Assembly (NCBI GenBank): GCA_002385825.1
Contig: DGEG01000018.1
Location: 1 to 7,656, forward strand
DNA length: 7,656 nucleotides
From: Firmicutes bacterium UBA3932
GTDB lineage: Bacteria > Bacillota > Clostridia > Peptostreptococcales > Anaerovoracaceae
Direction of reading: 5' to 3'
Positions 1-7,250 of this stretch are shown here, one piece after another (positions within the stretch are counted from its first letter, which is position 1; each line of letters begins with the position of its first letter). The notes beneath the pieces were generated by a model. The model searched no databases, had not been told where the DNA came from, and worked only from the letters and a program-made list of their open reading frames with translations. A program made the position numbers and the translations under genes.

Positions 1-117
1 GCCTTCTACGGCTTTACCGGCATCTCCATGGAAAAAATGACGGAAGAAGAATACGAAAAGCTACTGGAGCAGAGAAAGCTGGACAAAGAACTTGCAATGC
101 GGGCTATGGAAGTATAG
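1..117 (+). CDS. C-terminal end of an unidentified protein (5'-truncated by the window)
   Basis: An open frame runs from the first base to a TAG stop at 115-117 and gives 38 residues, beginning AFYGFTGISMEK and ending ELAMRAMEV. The first dozen residues are hydrophobic and glycine-rich, like the end of a folded domain. The rest is a charged stretch rich in Glu, Lys, Leu and Met that looks like a C-terminal amphipathic helix. The reading as coding rests on the open frame, the sensible composition and the strong terminator starting 27 nt after the stop. No start codon or ribosome-binding site is visible, because the gene begins outside the window. The internal ATG codons have no clear Shine-Dalgarno site of their own. 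I do not recognise the family and assign no function. It converges on addA. Confidence 0.6.
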   Translation, partial: AFYGFTGISMEKMTEEEYEKLLEQRKLDKELAMRAMEV

Positions 118-143
118 TCAACGAAACGACAATAATCCTACAC

Positions 144-178
144 AAAAGGGGCCGCAAAATGCGCCCCCTTTTCGTTTT
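144..178. terminator. Stem-loop terminator between convergent genes
   Basis: The left arm AAAAGGGG-C-CGC (144-155) pairs with the right arm GCG-C-CCCCTTTT (161-172) around the loop AAAAT. That gives 11 base pairs with a single C/C mismatch (152 against 164). On the plus strand the right arm ends in TTTT and is followed by CGTTTTC, so it works as an intrinsic terminator for the gene ending at 117. On the minus strand the stem also ends in TTTT, so it could terminate addA, whose stop lies 10 nt away. It is probably bidirectional. Confidence 0.85.
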
Positions 179-187
179 CTTGATTAA

Positions 188-3100
188 TTATAGCCTGACG
201 GCCCGATCCACGGCAAAGAGGTAGAGATACGTTTCGTCTACGCGAATTCCTCGGATCTGCTCAAGGGCCTTTTTATATAATTCCAGCTGTGGCCGGTAGG
301 TTTCTTTCAATGCGGCGATGTTCTCAGGTTTGTCCGTTAAATAATCGGATTTGAAATCGATCAGAACGTGTTTGTCTCCTTCCGTAAAATAACAGTCGAT
401 GATGCCTTGTACGATAATCTCTTCTCCGTCCTTCTCCATAAGCAAATTAAACGCTTCCTCCCGGTAAACCCGGTCCGCATTGAGCAGCCGCTTCCCGAGA
501 GGGGATTCGAGGAAGTGAAGGATCTTTGAAAGATCCACGGATTCAATCTCTTCTGCAGATAAGATCTCTCTTTGCACCAGATCTTCCGCAAAATCCGCAA
601 TACGTTTTATATCCCAATTCCAGTCGGTTCCCAGAGGAATTTTCTCTATTATAGCATGATAGACTATGCCTCTCTGCGCTCCTTCTGACGCCGCCTCGGT
701 TCCGACAGGTCGCCGCTCCGGCTTTTCGTGACGGCGACTCAATTCCGATACGGTATACTTCGATTTGTTTATTAGAGCAGCAGGATAACCATAAGTCCAG
801 TTGAGCCGTTCCGCCACCATGTCGTAAAATGATTTATCCACATCAAAGCCCTGGGCAATGGCTTTCCCAAGCATTCTCTCCGGATCCGGCCGTTCCAGTT
901 TTTCTACTGATATGACCCTTCTGTCATGAATCCTGAATAAAATATCTTTATAGTCGCTTAATGCAGGAAAAAGAAGGTCTAAATAGTTCCTGGCCTTAGA
1001 GGGAATAGCCGGGCCTTGATTTCGAGCTTTCTTCATAGCGCTTTCCGCATCACCTACGGAGCCCAGGAGAATCAATTTGTCCATAGGGCGAGTAAGAGCA
1101 ACGTAAAGTATCCGAATTTCTTCAGCCATCTCTTCCCGGCTCTGCCTTGCTTCTATGATATTTTGCAGAAGGGTCTTCCTATAGCAGCATTTATCTCTGT
1201 CCACCTGTCTCAAAGCAACACCTAATTGCTTATGAAAACTGGCAGCTCCACCCTTTTCTCTGTTAAAACCTTTGCCCAGACCACCTACTAATACGAAAGG
1301 AAACTCAAGCCCCTTGCTCTTATGCACAGTCATGACCCGAACTACATCATCGTTTTCCCCAAGCAACTTGGTAGGCGTGGAAGCGATTTTCCCTTTTCTG
1401 ACTGCGTCAATGTAATTGATGAAGCCAAAGAGACCTTTTCCCAAACTGCTTTCATAGGCGGCTCCCTTGTCCACAAGAGTCCTGAGATTGCCCTGGCGCT
1501 GAGTACCTCCCGGCAATGCTCCCACATAGCTATAATATCCTGTTTCCCGGATCAGCTCCCACAGAAAGTCCGGCAACGGCAGGAATTTCGCTTTTCGCTT
1601 CCATTTCTCGATGAGGGAAAGAGTCTCCCTGCATCTTTGCTTCAGCTCTTCCCTCTCGCCCTGTTGGCTGTAGTAAAGAAAAGCATCGAAATAGGAGCCC
1701 GTTTTATGCTCCACCCGGATCTCTGCCAGCTCATCGATGGTGAACCCGAAAATAGGTGAGCGCAGTACGCTTAGGAGAGGTACATCCTGTCTCCGGTTGT
1801 CGATGACCTTGAGCAGGTTCAGAAAAACGGATATCTCCAAGGTATCAAAGTATCCATCACCGGTGTCCATATAAGCAGGGATGCCTTCCTTTTCAAGAGC
1901 TTCACAGTATATTTCCGCAATGCCGGCGGCGCTTCTAAGCAGGATCACCATATCCCTATTGCCAAGAAAACATTGTTGTTTCGCCTTTTCATCATAATAT
2001 GGCAGGCCTATGTTTTGCTTTATCAGAGACGCAGCCACGTGGGCCTCCAGTTCCGCTTTCTTCATTTCAACGATCTCTTCATCCAGATTTTCATCCTCTA
2101 TCTGACGATCTTCCACCAGATGAAGCTCCGCTTTGTATTCCAGCGGCCCCCGGTAACTCACTCCCTTATATAGTGCCGCCGCCTCGTCATAATCCATACC
2201 TGCGCTTCTCCGGGTCATAATCCGGCGGAATATGTGGTTGACCAACTGAATTACCGGCTCCTTGCTCCGGAAGTTACGATTCAAATCCAGCTTCATGGAG
2301 GAAGGGTCTTCGCCCTTCCTGAACCTTTCATATTTATCGATGAATATCTCCGGCTCTGCCAGTCGGAATTTATAGATGCTCTGCTTTACATCACCCACCA
2401 TGAAGACGTTGTCTTCCCGGCGAATCCTCTCGATGATGGCCTCCTGCACCAGATTGCTGTCCTGGTACTCGTCTATGAAAATATATCTGAATTTGTTGCG
2501 ATACTCCGATGCAGCCGCCTCATCATAGAGGATTTTGAGGGCATAATGTTCGATATCAGAAAAATCCAGCAGACCCTTTTTCTGCTTCTGTTGCCTGTAT
2601 ATCGAGTCAAATTCCTCCACGAGCCCTTTCAGTATCAATGCTACAGGATAGGTTTTATTTATTTCCGATATGTACTCCTTTAAAGGTTTTGAACAATATC
2701 GGGATATAAGCTTTTTAATGCTGTCTTTGGCTCTGTTGCGAAGATAAGTAATATCATCCCGAATATCCCCATAACCTGCCTTGTCGTCTCCCGAGACTAC
2801 AAACCTTTGGAAGACGGCAGCCTTCAAGCGATTAACTCCCCTGTCGTAGTCTTTTTCTATATTGGCAAGAATCTCTTCCACCATTTGGAGATCTGCTTGA
2901 GCTTTCGGGACAAGGCTGGCCAGACCTGCCTCCTCCACTGCCTGCAATACGCTTAGGCAATCGGTCTTTACGGATTCCAATTCCTCGCAAATATCCGCAA
3001 CCATCTCCCGGAACAGCACACTTTCGCGGAATAGCTTCTCATCCCAGGCAAGGGTTTCTATTTTTTCCTCCAGCCAGGCAAAGGGATCGGGGAGGCTTTG

Positions 3101-3595
3101 CAAGAAGTTATGGAGATTGAATATAATCGATTTTGCCGCCTCTTCATTTTTGCTGCTGGCATAAAGCCTCAAAAAGAGCAGAAAGTCCTCATCACGCTTC
3201 TGAAACCGGCCACGGAACAACTGCTCCATAGCCTCGTTTTGCAGAAGGATTTTCTGGGCCTCATCACAGATTTTAAAACCGGGTTCAAGATCGATGAGAT
3301 GGAAATAACGACGGATCACATCCAGAGCAAACGCGTGAAAAGTGCTGATATGCGCTTTATGTATTCTGTTCATCTGCTCCGGTATAGCAGAAACGATCTT
3401 TTCACGCATCTCCGATGCGGCAGCATTGGTAAAAGTCACCACCAACATCTCGTCGACGGCTACACCGTCGTTTTGAATTATCTGCTTGATACGCTCCACA
3501 AGCACTGCGGTTTTGCCCGAGCCCGCAGCAGCGGAAACCAGGATACTCTTATCCCTTATTTCGATGGCCTGCCGCTGTTCTTCTGTCCAGTTCAT
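188..3595 (-). CDS. addA: ATP-dependent helicase/nuclease subunit A (AddA, RexA-like)
   Basis: AddA is the 3'-5' helicase and nuclease subunit of AddAB, which resects double-strand breaks for RecA-dependent repair. The 1135 residues carry the superfamily 1A (UvrD/Rep) motifs in order: a Q-motif-like start (TEEQRQAI, 4-11), Walker A AAAGSGKTA (22-30), TFTNAAASEM (54-63), Walker B FIDEYQDSN (373-381), GDVKQSIYKFR (401-411), VMTVHKSKGLEF (754-765) and ILYVALTRPMDKL (829-841). A PD-(D/E)XK nuclease domain closes the protein: GIVYHAIIEK (976-985), E1046, GIID with D1067, LIDFKSD with D1080 and K1082, and YRPQLELY (1100-1107). All key residues are present, so both activities should be intact. It is somewhat shorter than Bacillus subtilis AddA (about 1230 residues). 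The ATG at 3595 follows GGGAG at a 5-nt gap. The usual partner, addB, is on neither side. The N-terminal glycine-lysine loop and the C-terminal nuclease exclude plain UvrD or PcrA. Confidence 0.95.
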   Translation of the reverse strand: MNWTEEQRQAIEIRDKSILVSAAAGSGKTAVLVERIKQIIQNDGVAVDEMLVVTFTNAAASEMREKIVSAIPEQMNRIHKAHISTFHAFALDVIRRYFHLIDLEPGFKICDEAQKILLQNEAMEQLFRGRFQKRDEDFLLFLRLYASSKNEEAAKSIIFNLHNFLQSLPDPFAWLEEKIETLAWDEKLFRESVLFREMVADICEELESVKTDCLSVLQAVEEAGLASLVPKAQADLQMVEEILANIEKDYDRGVNRLKAAVFQRFVVSGDDKAGYGDIRDDITYLRNRAKDSIKKLISRYCSKPLKEYISEINKTYPVALILKGLVEEFDSIYRQQKQKKGLLDFSDIEHYALKILYDEAAASEYRNKFRYIFIDEYQDSNLVQEAIIERIRREDNVFMVGDVKQSIYKFRLAEPEIFIDKYERFRKGEDPSSMKLDLNRNFRSKEPVIQLVNHIFRRIMTRRSAGMDYDEAAALYKGVSYRGPLEYKAELHLVEDRQIEDENLDEEIVEMKKAELEAHVAASLIKQNIGLPYYDEKAKQQCFLGNRDMVILLRSAAGIAEIYCEALEKEGIPAYMDTGDGYFDTLEISVFLNLLKVIDNRRQDVPLLSVLRSPIFGFTIDELAEIRVEHKTGSYFDAFLYYSQQGEREELKQRCRETLSLIEKWKRKAKFLPLPDFLWELIRETGYYSYVGALPGGTQRQGNLRTLVDKGAAYESSLGKGLFGFINYIDAVRKGKIASTPTKLLGENDDVVRVMTVHKSKGLEFPFVLVGGLGKGFNREKGGAASFHKQLGVALRQVDRDKCCYRKTLLQNIIEARQSREEMAEEIRILYVALTRPMDKLILLGSVGDAESAMKKARNQGPAIPSKARNYLDLLFPALSDYKDILFRIHDRRVISVEKLERPDPERMLGKAIAQGFDVDKSFYDMVAERLNWTYGYPAALINKSKYTVSELSRRHEKPERRPVGTEAASEGAQRGIVYHAIIEKIPLGTDWNWDIKRIADFAEDLVQREILSAEEIESVDLSKILHFLESPLGKRLLNADRVYREEAFNLLMEKDGEEIIVQGIIDCYFTEGDKHVLIDFKSDYLTDKPENIAALKETYRPQLELYKKALEQIRGIRVDETYLYLFAVDRAVRL

Positions 3596-3639
3596 CTCTT
3601 CTCCCGTTAATTTCCTCTATGTTTGAATGATTTTCTTTA

Positions 3640-3668
3640 ATTATAACGTATAAGCAGAGTTTTTTCGA
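3640..3668 (-). promoter_or_regulatory. Candidate sigma-A promoter of addA
   Basis: Read on the minus strand, a perfect TATAAT lies at 3645-3640. TCGAAA (3668-3663) matches the TTGACA consensus at four of six bases, with a 17-nt spacer. The -10 box is 44 nt from the addA ATG, leaving room for a leader of about 35-40 nt and the GGGAG ribosome-binding site at 3605-3601. The call rests on consensus match and position only. Confidence 0.55.
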
Positions 3669-3669
3669 C

Positions 3670-3696
3670 ATGGGAGCTCTTTGATGGGAGTACTTT
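3670..3696. repeat. Two tandem 13-nt near-repeats, period 14
   Basis: ATGGGAGCTCTTT (3670-3682) is followed after one base by ATGGGAGTACTTT (3684-3696). The copies match at 11 of 13 positions; the two differences are adjacent (CT against TA). Each copy contains a six-base palindrome, GAGCTC and AGTACT. The pair ends right beside the candidate addA -35 box and lies about 80 bp upstream of the gpmI -10 box. A regulatory protein site is possible, but a chance duplication in an AT-rich spacer cannot be excluded. Confidence 0.4.
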
Positions 3697-3728
3697 TTTT
3701 GTTGCTGTCCTCACATAATTATGATTCC

Positions 3729-3779
3729 TTCCCATTCATCCAAAAAGTTATATAATTTAATGCTATTTTTTGTTATAAT
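3729..3779 (+). promoter_or_regulatory. Candidate promoter(s) of gpmI, two -10 boxes
   Basis: The stronger candidate is TGTTATAAT (3771-3779), a perfect extended -10 (TGnTATAAT). It has no good -35 at 16-18 nt, which extended -10 promoters can tolerate. It would start transcription near 3786 and give a leader of about 50 nt. A second TATAAT lies 23 bp upstream (3751-3756), with TTCCCA (3729-3734) as a four-of-six -35 at a 16-nt spacer. Either or both could be used. The gpmI ribosome-binding site AGGAG is at 3822-3826, 9 nt before the ATG. Confidence 0.6.
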
Positions 3780-3835
3780 TAGGGAATATATGAACAGATT
3801 GAAGCAAATAAACGACCTCTTAGGAGACTGAGACA

Positions 3836-5371
3836 ATGAACACAACAATGTTGATGATATTAGACGGGTTTGGAAAGAGCATGAACGATACTTGCACCGA
3901 CGCCATCAAATTGGCCTCTACTCCAAATCTTGACCGGCTCTTCGCCACCTACCCGAATACTCTCATCTCTGCATCCGGGCTGGCCGTCGGCCTTCCGGAG
4001 GGGCAGATGGGGAATTCGGAAGTAGGGCATCTGAACATAGGTGCCGGCCGAATCGTTTACCAGGACCTGACTCGCATCTCCAAAGATATTGAAGAAGGGG
4101 GTTTTTTCGATAACAGCGAGTTGAATACCGCCATGGAACATGCCCTGGCAAGGGGATCTTCCCTGCACCTGATGGGACTCCTGTCCGACGGAGGCGTCCA
4201 CAGCCACATTTCTCATCTGTTTGCCTTGCTGAAACTGGCAAAGAAAAAGGGGTTGCATCGCGTATATATTCACGCATTTCTCGACGGAAGGGACGTTCCT
4301 CCCCGCAGTGCACTCATTTATTTGGAGCAACTGGAGACCTTCACCAAGCAGCACGGCATCGGCAAAATCGCATCCATATCCGGAAGATATTACGCCATGG
4401 ACCGGGATAAGCGCTGGGAAAGAACTCAGCTGGCTTACGATGCATTGACCAAGGGAGTCGGAAGATATGCCGGCTCCCCTTCGGAAGCAATAAACCTGGC
4501 CTACGAATCGGGAGAAAACGACGAATTCGTAAAACCCACCGTCATCACGGAAGGCGGTTCTCCCCTTTCCACTGTGCAGGACAACGATTCGGTAATTTTC
4601 TTTAATTTCAGACCGGACCGGGCAAGGCAACTCACCCGCTGTTTTACAGACGATGGGTTTAACGGCTTTGTGAGAGACAGACGACCTTCAGGACTGTGTT
4701 ATGTATGCATGGCACAGTATGACGCGGAAATGCCCAATGTGTTGGTGGCCTACCCTCCCCAATCGCTTAGGAACACCTTCGGAGAATACATCTCCAAATT
4801 GGGATTCAGGCAGCTGCGAATTGCCGAAACAGAAAAATACGCCCACGTAACATTTTTCTTTAACGGCGGCATTGAAGCCCCTAACAGAGGCGAGGACAGA
4901 CTTCTTATCCCTTCGCCAAAGGTGCCTACCTACGACCTGAAACCGGAAATGAGTGCCTATGAAATCACGGACCGGGTAATCGAGTTTATCTATGAAAAAA
5001 AGTACGATTTTATCATATTGAATTTCGCAAACCCCGATATGGTAGGACATACGGGAAGCATTGAGGCTACAGTCAAAGCCATCGAGGCTCTGGATGAATG
5101 CGTCCATCGAATTGTGACGGCGCTGAAGGAAGCAGGAGGCCAATTAATCCTCACATCGGATCACGGCAATGCGGATTGTATGAAAAACGCCGACGATACC
5201 GTCGTAACCTCCCATTCCTCCAACCCTGTCCCCTTCCTCGTAATGGCAAACCGCTCCGTGGAATTGAAGGAAGGCGGTATTTTAGCCGATGTGATTCCCA
5301 CTTTGTTAGATCTGGCCGACGTTGAAAAGCCTATAGAAATGACCGGCCAAAGCCTGATAAAATGGCTATAA
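3836..5371 (+). CDS. gpmI: 2,3-bisphosphoglycerate-independent phosphoglycerate mutase
   Basis: This cytoplasmic enzyme interconverts 3-phosphoglycerate and 2-phosphoglycerate in glycolysis and gluconeogenesis, using two Mn2+ ions and a phosphoserine intermediate. Its 511 residues match the usual family length. The alkaline-phosphatase-like metal sites are all visible: D10 in ILDGFG, the nucleophile S61 in GNSEVGHLNIGAGR, D401 and H405 in NPDMVGHTG, D442 and H443 in TSDHGNAD, and H460 in VTSHSSNP. The inserted substrate-binding domain has SDGGVHSH (H123), LDGRDVPPRS (R152, D153), SGRYYAMDRDKRW (R184, R190) and FRPDRARQ (R259, R262). K334 sits in ETEKYAHVTFFF. The ATG follows AGGAG at 9 nt and gives the expected N-terminus. 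The gene stands alone, divergent from addA, and is not in the gap-pgk-tpi-gpmI-eno cluster common in Firmicutes; those genes do not flank it here. It is unrelated to the cofactor-dependent mutase GpmA. Confidence 0.97.
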   Translation: MNTTMLMILDGFGKSMNDTCTDAIKLASTPNLDRLFATYPNTLISASGLAVGLPEGQMGNSEVGHLNIGAGRIVYQDLTRISKDIEEGGFFDNSELNTAMEHALARGSSLHLMGLLSDGGVHSHISHLFALLKLAKKKGLHRVYIHAFLDGRDVPPRSALIYLEQLETFTKQHGIGKIASISGRYYAMDRDKRWERTQLAYDALTKGVGRYAGSPSEAINLAYESGENDEFVKPTVITEGGSPLSTVQDNDSVIFFNFRPDRARQLTRCFTDDGFNGFVRDRRPSGLCYVCMAQYDAEMPNVLVAYPPQSLRNTFGEYISKLGFRQLRIAETEKYAHVTFFFNGGIEAPNRGEDRLLIPSPKVPTYDLKPEMSAYEITDRVIEFIYEKKYDFIILNFANPDMVGHTGSIEATVKAIEALDECVHRIVTALKEAGGQLILTSDHGNADCMKNADDTVVTSHSSNPVPFLVMANRSVELKEGGILADVIPTLLDLADVEKPIEMTGQSLIKWL

Positions 5372-5372
5372 T

Positions 5373-5404
5373 ATTAAGCTCCGTCACTATTTACGGAGCT
5401 TAAT
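5373..5404. terminator. Perfect 12-bp stem-loop between convergent gpmI and the adenosyltransferase gene
   Basis: ATTAAGCTCCGT (5373-5384) pairs without mismatch to ACGGAGCTTAAT (5393-5404) around an 8-nt loop. It begins one base after the gpmI stop codon and lies 51 nt beyond the adenosyltransferase stop. No true U-tract follows on either strand; the plus strand continues TAATACTTAAG. It may therefore be a weak terminator, or a hairpin that protects mRNA 3' ends, for one or both genes. The remaining spacer, 5405-5455, is AT-rich and holds nothing else that I can see. Confidence 0.65.
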
Positions 5405-5455
5405 TAATACTTAAGCAAAACTAAACAAACACTAAAACACCTTAGCCTTTCCGGT

Positions 5456-5977
5456 TCAATTCTCAACTCCCACTCTCGCCTGAACGCCCGCATTGTAATA
5501 ATGTTTGATCTCTTTCATTTCCGTCACCAGATCTGCACGATCTATGATCTCCTGAGGGGCGTAGCGTCCGGTGAGGATGACCTCCGTTCCTTCCGGCTTC
5601 AGATCCAGCACGCGCATCACTTCCGCCACCTCAAGCATTTTAAAGAAAAGAACGGTGTTGATCTCGTCAAATACCACCATATCATAGTCGCCGGAGACGA
5701 GGACCTCTTTCATTCTGGCTAAACCTTTCTTTGCATTTTCAATATCCTCCGGTGAGGGCTGCCCCTTGACAAAAGAAGGGGTGCCGAATTGCTCCATCTC
5801 CAGTTTTTCAAAGTATTGCGGAGCTTTGAGTTCGCTGTAATCCTGCCCCTTCATAAACTGTCCGAAAAAGACTCTGTTTCCGGCACAAAGACTTCTGAGC
5901 GCAATCCCCAGCGCCGCCGTCGTCTTTCCTTTTCCGTTTCCCGTATACACTTGAATGTAACCTTTCTCAATGGCCAT
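5456..5977 (-). CDS. cobO: Corrinoid adenosyltransferase, CobO/BtuR/CobA type
   Basis: The enzyme transfers the adenosyl group of ATP to the cobalt of a reduced Co(I) corrinoid, in B12 synthesis or salvage. Its 173 residues are typical for the family. Visible are the P-loop GNGKGKTTAALG (13-24), which binds ATP in the reverse orientation special to this family; a hydrophobic strand ending in VVFDEI (101-106), which carries the Walker B acidic pair; TGRYAPQEIIDRADLVTEM (136-154); and the C-terminal signature KHYYNAGVQARVGVE (158-172). The ATG at 5977 gives the usual short lead (MAIEKGYIQVYTG) and follows the purine-rich AAGGAAGGGATAGGA. It lies 34 nt after the flavoprotein stop, too close for its own promoter or a cobalamin riboswitch, so it is probably cotranscribed from upstream. 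No other cobalamin gene is in view. It is not of the unrelated PduO or EutT types. Confidence 0.93.
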   Translation of the reverse strand: MAIEKGYIQVYTGNGKGKTTAALGIALRSLCAGNRVFFGQFMKGQDYSELKAPQYFEKLEMEQFGTPSFVKGQPSPEDIENAKKGLARMKEVLVSGDYDMVVFDEINTVLFFKMLEVAEVMRVLDLKPEGTEVILTGRYAPQEIIDRADLVTEMKEIKHYYNAGVQARVGVEN

Positions 5978-6011
5978 ATTCCTATCCCTTCCTTTCTTTT
6001 ATCAAGAGCTT

Positions 6012-7250
6012 TTATTTCCCATCCTGCAGGGAAAAAAGGGCCGCATGTTTTCCCGCAGTCCAACCGGAGCTCCAAGCCCATTGCAGATTCCAACCGCCGC
6101 ATTTTCCGTCCACATCGAGCACTTCTCCTGCAAAGAACAAACCGGGAACTATTTTCGACTCCAAGGTTTCTCCATAAACCTCTTCTCCCTTAACACCTCC
6201 TACGGTTACCTGGGCTTCTTTCCAGCCTTTGGTTGCTTTTACCGCCACCTCTCGACATTTGAGCAGGCGGGCCAGGCAAAGAAGCTTTTCATCATCCACC
6301 TGGCAAGTGGATGAACTAGCATCCACGCCTGAAAGCTCTAAGTATATGGGGATCAGCCTGCTGTGAAGCATGCCTTCGAGGATGCTTTTCGCGGGGCGAT
6401 TTCCGAATGTGCTTCCCCTTGACTCAAGCAGTCCAAGCAACCTTTCCACTGAGAATCCGGGAAACAGATCGATCTGAATGGAATAATCCGACGGTTTATC
6501 TCCTAAAATCCGACTCAGATTGAAAATGCAAATTCCCGAAAGACCGTCCTCTGTAAATTGAATCTCTCCTTCTTCCCGTGCCACAAGCTTTTTTTCTTTT
6601 GCCAGACTTACGGCGCCTTTCGCCCTGACTCCCTTAAGGTTGTCGGAAACGCCGCTCTCCGTTACAACCCGTACCAAAGCAGGGAGAGGCCGTTCTAAAC
6701 TATGCCCGAAGCTTTTGGCAAAGCCGTATCCGTCTCCTGTGGAACCAAATCCATGTCCCGCTTTACCTCCGGTCGCTATAATCAGACTTTCAACCTGAGT
6801 GAAACCACCGTCCCACTCCACCACAAATTTTCCTTCAGGTTTTTTTACTCCTGTCACTTCCCTTTCCAAACGGATAACGACCCCGGTTTCTTCCAGCGCA
6901 GACTGCAATGCATCGGCTACTGACGAGGCCTGCTCCGAATAGGGATAGAGCCTGCCTTCGCTCTCTTCTCTTGCCAGTACTCCCAATTCTTCAAATAACT
7001 CTACGGTTTGTGCTGGGCTCAGGTGTTCAAAGGCATGACGCACCAGGGAAAGGTCTTTCCCTCCGTAATCCTTCCAGCTACAGCCCCGGTTTGAGAAATT
7101 GCACCGACCGTTCCCCGTGGCCAGGATCTTTCTCCCCAACATCGGATTTTTTTCCAGCAGAACCACATCTCCTGCAGACAGAATTCGTGAAGCGGAAAGA
7201 GCTGCCATCATTCCGGCAGCCCCTCCTCCGATAACACCAACCTTAAACAT
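6012..7250 (-). CDS. BaiN/HI0933-like FAD-dependent oxidoreductase
   Basis: A 412-residue flavoprotein of the HI0933/YhiN/BaiN family, at its usual length. The Rossmann FAD site VGVIGGGAAGMMAA (4-17) starts the protein, with the ribose-binding acid E33 in VLLEKNPMLG. The family signature GRKILATGNGRCNFSN follows (39-54), then LIIATGG (156-162), and GLFFAGEVLDVDGKCGGWNLQ (370-390), which closes the FAD site near the C-terminus. BaiN of a gut Clostridium has been linked to bile-acid reduction, but most family members have no proven substrate and none is assigned here. A longer in-frame reading from a TTG at 7316 or an ATG at 7262 is possible. The ATG at 7250 is preferred because GGAG lies 6 nt before it, the Rossmann strand starts at once, and the start overlaps the stop of the upstream gene (ATGTTTAA). 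Confidence 0.9.
   Translation of the reverse strand: MFKVGVIGGGAAGMMAALSASRILSAGDVVLLEKNPMLGRKILATGNGRCNFSNRGCSWKDYGGKDLSLVRHAFEHLSPAQTVELFEELGVLAREESEGRLYPYSEQASSVADALQSALEETGVVIRLEREVTGVKKPEGKFVVEWDGGFTQVESLIIATGGKAGHGFGSTGDGYGFAKSFGHSLERPLPALVRVVTESGVSDNLKGVRAKGAVSLAKEKKLVAREEGEIQFTEDGLSGICIFNLSRILGDKPSDYSIQIDLFPGFSVERLLGLLESRGSTFGNRPAKSILEGMLHSRLIPIYLELSGVDASSSTCQVDDEKLLCLARLLKCREVAVKATKGWKEAQVTVGGVKGEEVYGETLESKIVPGLFFAGEVLDVDGKCGGWNLQWAWSSGWTAGKHAALFSLQDGK

Noticed and set aside
1322..2683. Plus-strand open frames of 66-149 codons inside addA
   Set aside because: All lie opposite AddA sequence carrying helicase motifs and have no recognisable domains.
3098..3610. A 170-codon plus-strand open frame over the 5' end of addA
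   Set aside because: It is antisense to the AddA N-terminal region, which has clear conserved motifs. Its own translation is of low complexity with no recognisable domain.
3860..4630. A 256-codon minus-strand open frame inside gpmI
   Set aside because: It is antisense to the conserved catalytic core of GpmI. The translation is rich in Cys, Arg and Gly and shows no domain; long antisense frames are common opposite well-coded genes.
5978..6011. A cobalamin riboswitch or separate promoter before cobO
   Set aside because: The gap is only 34 nt, far too short for a cobalamin riboswitch, and holds no B12-box-like sequence or promoter pair.
5789..6314. Plus-strand open frames across the cobO/flavoprotein junction
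   Set aside because: They cover the 5' end of the adenosyltransferase gene and the 3' end of the flavoprotein gene in antisense, and their translations look like shadows.
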